NCBI GenBank assembly: GCA_964633715.1
Contig: CAZWHQ010000012.1
Location: 29,191-93,190, forward strand
Origin: JAUWVG01 sp964633715
Lineage (GTDB): Bacteria; Acidobacteriota; Aminicenantia; Aminicenantales; Aminicenantaceae
Direction: 5' to 3'
Length of the DNA stretch: 64,000 nucleotides
The position numbers were made by a program, and so were the translations under genes. Shown piece by piece: positions 44,225-51,662 of this stretch (position 1 is its first letter; every line of letters begins with the position of its first letter). The notes under the pieces were generated by a model, which was not told the DNA's origin, did not search any database, and worked only from the letters and a program-made list of their open reading frames with translations.

Positions 44225-45166
44225 ATGAAAAAGAATCGAATACAGAAAACAAAAGTCTTTTTTGGCTTAATTTCCATGTCCTTGCTTTTGCTGATGAGTG
44301 TATCAGCCGTACAGCAGTATCCGATAAAACCACCCGAAGTCCCCTTTGTTCCAACTCCGGAAAAGGTTGTGGAAGAAATGCTTAAAATGGCGGATGTGCA
44401 AAAGGATGATTTTCTCTATGACCTCGGATGTGGTGATGGACGAATTGTTATCACAGCCGCACTGACAAAGGGATGTCGAGGTGTGGGGATAGACATCGAT
44501 CCCCAACGCATCAAAGAAAGCCGGCAAAATGCTATCGATAAAGGCGTTGAAGACAAAGTCGAATTCCTTCTTCAGGATCTCTTCGAAACCGATATCAGCA
44601 GGGCTTCTGTCGTTACACTGTATCTTTTGTCCAGTGTCAATCTCCGACTTCGTCCCATTCTCTTTCGGGATTTAGAGCCCGGAACGCGAGTCGTCTCTCA
44701 CGATTTCACTATGGATGATTGGAAGCCGCACAAAAGCCTAGAGATCGAAGTGGAAACCCCAGCCAATGAAAATTTCTATACGGACAGCTACTGGGATAGG
44801 CACAGTGTGTATTTCTGGATCATCCCGGCCAATGTGACTGGAACCTGGAATTGGACAATGGACGCAGGCTCCCAAAAAAAGGATTATACGCTCAAACTCG
44901 ATCAAAATTTTCAGGAGATTGAAGGGGATGCAATCGAAGGAAACAAATCGATTCCCTTGACTATCCCGGACGGGTTTATTATTGGAGCCAACCTGAAATT
45001 CACCTTGGAGCGGAAAGTAGGTGGACAAACTGAACGTCTGCATTTTGAAGGGATTGTCAAAGGTCACACGGTGGAAGGTGACGTGAAAATAGAGGGACAA
45101 TCCGGTTCTTCTGAGAAATGGAGAGCCCGGAGGGATCCTTCGTCATTCAAATCTATTGTTAAATAG
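44225..45166 (+). CDS. Exported SAM-dependent methyltransferase with C-terminal beta domain
   Basis: A 313-residue protein combining a signal peptide or anchor (about 10-30), a class I methyltransferase domain at about 45-190 (motif I LYDLGCGDGRI, acidic GVGIDID loop) and a C-terminal beta-rich domain of about 110 residues. The first part resembles predicted methyltransferases annotated near lysine methylation. Why a SAM-dependent enzyme has an export signal is unclear; it may instead be anchored facing the cytosol. GGAGGAG precedes the ATG. An extended -10-like TGATACAAT lies at 44178-44186. Confidence 0.88.
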   Translation: MKKNRIQKTKVFFGLISMSLLLLMSVSAVQQYPIKPPEVPFVPTPEKVVEEMLKMADVQKDDFLYDLGCGDGRIVITAALTKGCRGVGIDIDPQRIKESRQNAIDKGVEDKVEFLLQDLFETDISRASVVTLYLLSSVNLRLRPILFRDLEPGTRVVSHDFTMDDWKPHKSLEIEVETPANENFYTDSYWDRHSVYFWIIPANVTGTWNWTMDAGSQKKDYTLKLDQNFQEIEGDAIEGNKSIPLTIPDGFIIGANLKFTLERKVGGQTERLHFEGIVKGHTVEGDVKIEGQSGSSEKWRARRDPSSFKSIVK

Positions 45167-45193
45167 ACTTAACAATTTAAAGCGGAGGCATTT

Positions 45194-48100
45194 CTACTTT
45201 TTCCTATGAAGAATTAGCGCTTCTTTGTAGGATTTTCGTTCAAGCAGAGAATACATGCACGGCACAACGAAAAGGGTCAGAAGAGTGGCGAACAAGAGCC
45301 CGAAAATGATGGTCGTTCCCAAAGGAGCCCAGATGACACCTCCCCCGCCAAGGTTGAGAGTGATGGGTAGAATACCGCCTATCGTGGTCACCGTAGTCAG
45401 GATTACTGGCCTGAGGCGGCGTGGGCCGACTTCGAAAAGGGCCGACAACAGATCGGATCCCCCTCGCCTCCTCTGATTGACAAAATCCACGAGTACAATG
45501 GCATCGTTGACCACAATCCCGATGAGGGCCACAACCCCTATAAAGGCCATAAAACTGAAGGTCAATCCGGTTATCAGGAGACCGGACACGACGCCTATAA
45601 CGGACAGCGGAACGGACAAAAGCACGATCATGGGTTGTTTAAAGGAATCGAACTGCGCTGTGAGGATAAAGAATATAAAAACGAGCCCCAAAAACATGAC
45701 ACTGGTGATGGAGCGGAAGGACCGTTCTCTCTCCTCTTCCTCTCCACCGTACTCTAGGATATACCCTTGAGGCGGAGGAGTTTCAGCCATCAGTTTTTGA
45801 TGGGCGGCAAAAATCTCCTGGGGCGTCACACCTTTCTCAACTCCAGCCGTGACTGTCACCGAACGCCGCGAGTTGTACCTCTGGATACTGGTGACACCGC
45901 TTGTCATCTCGATTTTAGCCAACTGCCCCAGCGGCACCTTTCCGCCTAAAGCATTCGTGATAGGCGTATCGAGAACATCCTCCAAATTCCGGCGGTATTT
46001 ATCCTTGTTGATCACACGAATATCGACCAGTTCATCGCCCAGCATGATCTCTGTAGCCTCAAATCCCAAAAAAGCCGCCATAACCTGGATGGTGATTTCT
46101 TGAGCGGTGACCCCGTACTTGGCCGCCATGGTGCGATCGACCTGAATGGACACCTGGGGTTCGTTTTCATGGAAACTGTTTTGAATGTTTCGCGTGCCGG
46201 GAATTCTCTCGAGAAACGCTTGAACAACCTGGCTGATATGTTTGAGTTCATCCAATTCATCGCCGAGAATCCTTATGGCTACGGGTTCACCAACAGGAGG
46301 TCCCATCTCAGCTTCGAAAAAACTGTACTGGATGCCAGGAAGCTGAGCAAGTTTTTTGTCCAAATCCGCAATGACTTCAGCCTGGGTATGCTTTCTCTCA
46401 TTATCGGTGCCAATATTGATAAGGATCTTTCCGAATTCTGGTCCAGAACCCGACCCTCCGGCCACCTCAGTCAGGTCGGACATAATCAACCCCGTATCCC
46501 CGATTGTCGAGATATACTCCTTGACTTCAGGGATGCCGGCGATGATCGCTTCGATTTCCTTAGCCGCCTCATTGGTTTTTTCCACGACAGTCCCAATGGG
46601 CAGTTCGAAGTTGACATTAAAACGGCCGATATTGTGTTTTGGGAAAAAATCGACCTTGATAGCTCCGGATAAAAGCAGATATAAAGCGACAAAAAATGCG
46701 ACAATGCCCATCCCCACAACCCTCTTTCTGTGGAAAAGGGCCCATCGGAGCGAGGGCTGATAGAGTTTGTTCAAAAAAGGAAAAAAACGGTTACCTACAA
46801 ATACGATCCTCGAAAACCTCTTCATCTCATGGTTTTTTTTACTCACACGCATGAATTTTGACGTTATCACCGGGAGGGTAAAATGATCGATAATAATAGA
46901 GCCGACAAGTGCAAAGATCACCACCCAGGGAAGGAAGGACATGAGTTCCCCCATTATACCTACTATAAATATCATCGGGAAAAACGCACTGATGGTAGTC
47001 AGGTCAGCGGAGATGACGGCTGTGCCCACTTCAAAAATTCCCTTCTTGGAGGCACCAAGGGGATTTTGACCCTGCTCAAAATAAAAATAGATATTTTCGC
47101 CCACGATCATCGCGCCGTCGACCACCAGTCCGATGATCAATATCAGTGAAAACATGGTGATCATGTTCAGGGAAAATCCGACCGACCACATAAGAAAAAA
47201 ACCGACAAACAGAGAAAAGGGAATGGCGACCGCAATGATAAGGGCATTGCGAGGCCCCATAAAAATCATGAGCACGATCAATACAAAGAGGGCTCCGTAG
47301 AGGGCATTGGAGCTGAGCTCTCGCACCATTCGAGAGATGTCCTCCGCCTTATCCATCGATGTGGTCACGCGCAGCGATCCCGGCATCCGGGCATCGTGTT
47401 TGGCTGCGATGGCCTTGATTTTATCCGAGGTGCTGATCGTATTGATGTCCGGCTGTTTGAAGACCACCAGAGAGACAGAGGGCTCCCCATCATAGCGTGA
47501 AAATGAAGACACTTTTTTATGCGTATCTCGGATGTCCGCGATCTCTTCTAGAAATACAGGATGCCCATTTTTAATGGACACAACTGTGGATTTTATATCC
47601 TTGATATTCTGAAATTTTCCTTCTGTTCTGATGAGAAACTCGAAACTGTTCAGCCTGAGATGCCCACCAGGAAAATTGGTATTTTGGCGCTGAAGAGCGC
47701 CGATGATCGTGGAATAGGAGAGCCCGTACTGCTCCATTTTCCATGGATCGACCTGGACCTGCACTTCGCGTTCAAGCCCCCCATAGTAGGCCACCTCTTC
47801 CACTCCAGGGACCGCTTCAATTTCGGTTTTGATGTCCTTGGCGAGATTCATAAGCACCATCGGTTCCGCCTCGCCTATAACATTGACGACTATGATGGGC
47901 ACATTGTCGAAGGCGATATCCTCGACGGTCGGTTCTTCGATGTCGTCGGGGAGTTCTCTTTTAACTTGATCGATCTTATCTTTGACATCGTCGAGAGATT
48001 CATCTTTATCGGCCTTTTCATAGAGCTCGAGCACATGCACAGAGGCCCCTTCGCTGGCGTAGGAACTGAGACGTTTGAGATGTTTTGTTCCGTTGAGGCG

Positions 48101-48307
48101 TTCATCCACCTTGACAGTCACGGTCTGTTCGATATCTTCGGCGGCTGTGCCGGGATAGGGAATGGCCACGACAATATAGGGGACCGTTATATCGGGATAT
48201 TCCTCGAGGGGAAGCTTCCGCATGCCCACAATCCCCAGTAGAATTAAAACTATTGTAATAAGTGTGACGATAACGGGTTTGTCGACAGATTTTTGCGATA
48301 TGTTCAT
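45194..48307 (-). CDS. RND-family efflux transporter, AcrB/MdtB-like
   Basis: A 1037-residue inner-membrane proton-driven pump with 12 helices in two halves, and two large periplasmic loops. Landmarks are VTLITIVLILLGIVGMRKLP at the start, GLVVDGAMIVGENI in helix 4 (proton-relay Asp) and GIVVNDAIVLVDFVN in helix 10. It follows the adaptor gene after 3 nt. No outer-membrane TolC-like gene lies beside it. Substrate range unknown. Confidence 0.95.
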   Translation of the reverse strand: MNISQKSVDKPVIVTLITIVLILLGIVGMRKLPLEEYPDITVPYIVVAIPYPGTAAEDIEQTVTVKVDERLNGTKHLKRLSSYASEGASVHVLELYEKADKDESLDDVKDKIDQVKRELPDDIEEPTVEDIAFDNVPIIVVNVIGEAEPMVLMNLAKDIKTEIEAVPGVEEVAYYGGLEREVQVQVDPWKMEQYGLSYSTIIGALQRQNTNFPGGHLRLNSFEFLIRTEGKFQNIKDIKSTVVSIKNGHPVFLEEIADIRDTHKKVSSFSRYDGEPSVSLVVFKQPDINTISTSDKIKAIAAKHDARMPGSLRVTTSMDKAEDISRMVRELSSNALYGALFVLIVLMIFMGPRNALIIAVAIPFSLFVGFFLMWSVGFSLNMITMFSLILIIGLVVDGAMIVGENIYFYFEQGQNPLGASKKGIFEVGTAVISADLTTISAFFPMIFIVGIMGELMSFLPWVVIFALVGSIIIDHFTLPVITSKFMRVSKKNHEMKRFSRIVFVGNRFFPFLNKLYQPSLRWALFHRKRVVGMGIVAFFVALYLLLSGAIKVDFFPKHNIGRFNVNFELPIGTVVEKTNEAAKEIEAIIAGIPEVKEYISTIGDTGLIMSDLTEVAGGSGSGPEFGKILINIGTDNERKHTQAEVIADLDKKLAQLPGIQYSFFEAEMGPPVGEPVAIRILGDELDELKHISQVVQAFLERIPGTRNIQNSFHENEPQVSIQVDRTMAAKYGVTAQEITIQVMAAFLGFEATEIMLGDELVDIRVINKDKYRRNLEDVLDTPITNALGGKVPLGQLAKIEMTSGVTSIQRYNSRRSVTVTAGVEKGVTPQEIFAAHQKLMAETPPPQGYILEYGGEEEERERSFRSITSVMFLGLVFIFFILTAQFDSFKQPMIVLLSVPLSVIGVVSGLLITGLTFSFMAFIGVVALIGIVVNDAIVLVDFVNQRRRGGSDLLSALFEVGPRRLRPVILTTVTTIGGILPITLNLGGGGVIWAPLGTTIIFGLLFATLLTLFVVPCMYSLLERKSYKEALILHRKK

Positions 48308-48310
48308 GAC

Positions 48311-49393
48311 TTATCTATCTTCAACCACAATCACATCCATCCCGTCAAAGAGAACGTCCTGCCCATCGATGATGATCTGACCGGCTTCAGGAAGAGGATC
48401 GCGGATGATGAGGTCTTCTCCAGAAATTATATAATCTTCTAGTACCACCATTCTGACTTTATCTCCATCGAGAAGAAAGATGACACGTTCCCCTTTTCTC
48501 AACACCGAAACATCGATGGAAAACACAAAGGCATCCAGAATGGTGTCTGTGATCACACCCACCGAAGCCGTCATACCTGGTTTTAAATCGAAATTCGGAT
48601 TAAGGATATCAATCTCCACTTTAAAGAGACGGCTGTCGGGAAAGGCTGATACGGCTACATGTGAAATCCGTCCCTCCATGGATTCCTCCTTCAGAGACTC
48701 GACCACGACCTGAGCTTTCTGTCCCTGCCTGATCCGTCCCACGCTCCTCTCAGGAACGCCCAGTTCTACAAGAATCCGGGAAATGTCCATCAGGGTAAAA
48801 ACAACCTGCCCAGGAGCCGCCATTTCCATTTCCTCTCCAAGCCGGAAGGCCACATGGCCGCTGAATGGGGCAAACATTTGACAGTGTTTAAGATTGAGTT
48901 CAGCCGCGTCCAGAACGGCCTGGACGGCCTTAAACGCGGTTTCGGCATCCTGGACAATCTGTTCCTGTATAGAATCCTCTTTCCACAACCGCTGGCTCCG
49001 CTCAAAATCCCTTTTGGCCTTCTCCCACTGAGCCAGCCTTTGATCTCGGGCGGCTTTATAATCCTGCTGTTCCAGTTGAGCCAAGAGTTCTCCCTTTTTA
49101 ACCCGATCCCCTTCATCAAAATAGAGACGTTCGATCTTTCCCGGCACATTAAAACTGAGATTTACCTGTTTAAAAGGTTTCACTTCACCTGAAAACCTTT
49201 CAATCAATACAAAATCTTCCTGTTCATACGCCGATGTCCTGACATGGATCCGGTTGACGGTCTCTTCACTTGTCTCTTCTGCAGGTTTCCGGCAAGAAAA
49301 CAAAACAAGGACCATAAAAAGCAGGACGCCAAGACACATCACGGGTATCCGTGAGATGAAGATTTTTATGATAAGAGGTTTATTTCGATCCAT
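48311..49393 (-). CDS. RND periplasmic adaptor (HlyD/MFP family) lipoprotein
   Basis: About 360 residues. The start at 49393 has GAGGAGA upstream. Hydrophobic signal with lipobox LVLFSC (Cys near 34). The barrel-sandwich and hairpin are typical: GKIERLYFDEGDRVKKGELLAQLE, coiled coil at about 105-165, then FAPFSGHVAFRLGEEMEMA and the beta-barrel. It links the RND pump to an outer-membrane channel encoded elsewhere. Confidence 0.95.
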   Translation of the reverse strand: MDRNKPLIIKIFISRIPVMCLGVLLFMVLVLFSCRKPAEETSEETVNRIHVRTSAYEQEDFVLIERFSGEVKPFKQVNLSFNVPGKIERLYFDEGDRVKKGELLAQLEQQDYKAARDQRLAQWEKAKRDFERSQRLWKEDSIQEQIVQDAETAFKAVQAVLDAAELNLKHCQMFAPFSGHVAFRLGEEMEMAAPGQVVFTLMDISRILVELGVPERSVGRIRQGQKAQVVVESLKEESMEGRISHVAVSAFPDSRLFKVEIDILNPNFDLKPGMTASVGVITDTILDAFVFSIDVSVLRKGERVIFLLDGDKVRMVVLEDYIISGEDLIIRDPLPEAGQIIIDGQDVLFDGMDVIVVEDR

Positions 49394-49464
49394 TTCGTTT
49401 CTCTCCTCAGTAAATTCAGACAACTTGATTTCAGTCAGAAAAGGAGAAGGAAAATTCTATCTCA

Positions 49465-51495
49465 TTATTCATCTTTTTTCATGTATTTTTCAAACCAGGC
49501 CATAAGATAGAGCTGCCGGGCCATATTATGAGAGGGACGCCTCCATCCATGGTATTCATCCGGCATACGGACAAGAAGGGTGTCCTTTTTGAGCATCTTG
49601 AGAGCACGGTAGTACTCCTCACTCTGGGTCATTGGGGTACGCAAATCCGCTTCTCCAGTCATGACCATAGTGGGTGTCGTCACATTGGCCACATAGTGAA
49701 GGGGAGAACGCACGGCATATTCCATGGGATCCTCCCACGGGTATTTTTCGAACTGTCTGTACCAACTGGAGCCATCGGTTGTTCCCACAAAGGAATGCCA
49801 ATTGATCACAGGCCTCATGGACACAGCCGCGCAGAACCGGTTGGTGTGGCCGACAATCCACGCGGTCAGGACTCCTCCCCCACTTCCTCCGCAGACAAAG
49901 AGGTTGTCTGTATCGATAAAACCTTTGTCGATGGCCGCATCCACGGCAGCCATCAAATCATCATAATCCTTGCCCGGGTAGGAAAACTGAATTCCGTTGA
50001 CAAAATCCTGCCCGTATCCCGTACTTCCCCGGGGATTCATATAGAGAACGGCATACCCTTCAGCCGCAAAATTTTGAAAAATCCAGCTAAACCGAATAGT
50101 ATACATAGACCACGGCCCTCCATGAATCCAAAGGACCATGGGGTATTTTTTCCCAAGTGCAAATTCCGATGGTTTTATGAGCCAGCCTTGAAGATCCAGG
50201 CCATCTGGCGACTTAAACCACATTTCCTCGACTTCTCCCAACTTGATATCTCCCATTATATCCATATTGACATCCACAAGAGATTTTATTTCTGTGGGAC
50301 TGTTGAGATTGAGAGTGACAAGAGTTCCCGGATTGTAATAGCTGGACAAAGTGGTAGCCGCCTGATTATTTTTCGCCAGGGAAAGGCCGGAAAAATACTG
50401 GTTCCCTTTGGTGATAGTCTCGATTTTTCCACTCCTGGATACAAAATAAAAGTTGGCCACTCCTTTTTCACTCATGATGTAGTACACTCCTGAGCTATCA
50501 CTCGCCCACGTAACAGAAGACGGAGAATTTGGCAGGTTTCCGGCCAGGAGCTGTTTTTGTCCCCCACTTGAATCCATAATGTATAAACTGGACAGATGGC
50601 TGGTGAAGTTTTTGTCATCATAGCCGGTATAGGCAATCCACTTGCCGTCTGGAGAAACTCGCATGCCCCGGTCAGGACCTTTCCGATCTGTAAGATTTTT
50701 TATGTCTAAGGTATCGATGGAGAGAGCATAGATTTCAGAATCTCCCCTCTGATACTCGACGTCGGGTTTCCTGATAGCACTGAAGTAGATGGTTTTTCCA
50801 TCCATTGACCATTGTGGATCGCTGTGGGAGAAGTTTCCTGAGGTCAGTTGGCGGGGTGTCCCGCCTAATTCGGCGTTAAGGATGTAAATGTGTGAATATC
50901 CTCTGGGAACCGGTCCCCGTCCATCTCTTTGCCATGTTAATCTATCGATGACAATCCCCGGTGACGCCCATTTTGCCCCACTCGGCCTTTTAGGGAGTTT
51001 AATAGGAAGAATGGGAGTGTTGTCCTGGATAAACATGGTGAAGGCCAGCGTCTGCCCGTCAGGAGACCACTTCAAACTACTGGGTGCTGTTTGGAGATGT
51101 GTGAGCTGAGCCACCTCTCTTGTGTCCATCCACATGATGTAAAGTTGCGTCGTGCCGTCCCTGTCTGAAAGAAAGGCAATTTTTTTTCCGTCCGGTGACC
51201 ACACAGGTGAAGAATCGCTCCAGTCCCCTTCAGTGAGCTTGCGGACTCTCAAACCGTCCACATCCACCATCCAAAGATTTCTCCGTGTCCTGTCATTGAC
51301 CTTATCCACCCAACCTCTTGTAAACAGGATGAGCTTTCCGTCAGGAGAAATATTTGGACTTCCAACAGATTCCATCTCCATATAGGTTTCCATGTCCAAA
51401 AGTTTATAATTCTTCTCTCCTGCATAAACAGAATTGAATCCTGTTGACCACAGAATTAAGGCGACAGCTAAAAGATATAGACCGATTTTTCTCAT
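49465..51495 (-). CDS. Exported S9-family prolyl oligopeptidase-type peptidase
   Basis: A 676-residue exported peptidase. Signal 1-25, then a beta-propeller of WD40-like PD40 repeats (SPDGKLILFTRGW, WSPDGKKIAFLSD and others, about 45-360). The catalytic domain at about 420-676 has the oxyanion HGGPWSMY, nucleophile GGSGGG, Asp in GEADLRTP and His in PDEYHGWRR. The nucleophile motif GGSGGG deviates slightly from GGSYGG. The start at 51495 uses GGAGG embedded after an upstream ATG. It belongs to the acylaminoacyl-peptidase group. Confidence 0.94.
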   Translation of the reverse strand: MRKIGLYLLAVALILWSTGFNSVYAGEKNYKLLDMETYMEMESVGSPNISPDGKLILFTRGWVDKVNDRTRRNLWMVDVDGLRVRKLTEGDWSDSSPVWSPDGKKIAFLSDRDGTTQLYIMWMDTREVAQLTHLQTAPSSLKWSPDGQTLAFTMFIQDNTPILPIKLPKRPSGAKWASPGIVIDRLTWQRDGRGPVPRGYSHIYILNAELGGTPRQLTSGNFSHSDPQWSMDGKTIYFSAIRKPDVEYQRGDSEIYALSIDTLDIKNLTDRKGPDRGMRVSPDGKWIAYTGYDDKNFTSHLSSLYIMDSSGGQKQLLAGNLPNSPSSVTWASDSSGVYYIMSEKGVANFYFVSRSGKIETITKGNQYFSGLSLAKNNQAATTLSSYYNPGTLVTLNLNSPTEIKSLVDVNMDIMGDIKLGEVEEMWFKSPDGLDLQGWLIKPSEFALGKKYPMVLWIHGGPWSMYTIRFSWIFQNFAAEGYAVLYMNPRGSTGYGQDFVNGIQFSYPGKDYDDLMAAVDAAIDKGFIDTDNLFVCGGSGGGVLTAWIVGHTNRFCAAVSMRPVINWHSFVGTTDGSSWYRQFEKYPWEDPMEYAVRSPLHYVANVTTPTMVMTGEADLRTPMTQSEEYYRALKMLKKDTLLVRMPDEYHGWRRPSHNMARQLYLMAWFEKYMKKDE

Positions 51496-51535
51496 TGATG
51501 CCTCCATTTTATTTTGCCTAAAGACGTGATTCCCC

Positions 51536-51564
51536 TATATAACACAGGAAAAATCGGCTGTCAA
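51536..51564 (-). promoter_or_regulatory. Promoter of the S9 peptidase gene (conserved-spacer type)
   Basis: Minus-strand TTGACA (51559-51564), 17-nt spacer GCCGATTTTTCCTGTGT, -10 TATATA (51536-51541), extended TG. Its -35 is part of a perfect 16-bp palindrome with the -35 of the divergent promoter. Confidence 0.75.
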
Positions 51565-51568
51565 AATT

Positions 51569-51597
51569 TTGACAGCTATCAATCCGTGTGTTATATG
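51569..51597 (+). promoter_or_regulatory. Promoter of the second M14 gene, back-to-back with the S9 promoter
   Basis: TTGACA (51569-51574), 17-nt spacer GCTATCAATCCGTGTGT, -10 TATATG (51592-51597), extended TG. The spacer keeps the TCC and TGTG positions of the conserved-spacer family. The ATG lies 66 nt downstream. Confidence 0.65.
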
Positions 51598-51662
51598 TTC
51601 CATCTGAGAGGTTGTTATAATTTCTCAGTTGAATGACGCATTTTTTATGAGAGGAGGGATTT

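Noticed and set aside
47561..48241. A 226-codon plus-strand open frame
   Set aside because: Shadow of the RND pump gene.
49528..50493. A 321-codon plus-strand open frame
   Set aside because: It lies entirely opposite the S9 peptidase gene, has no ribosome site and no domain; the sense gene explains the codon pattern.
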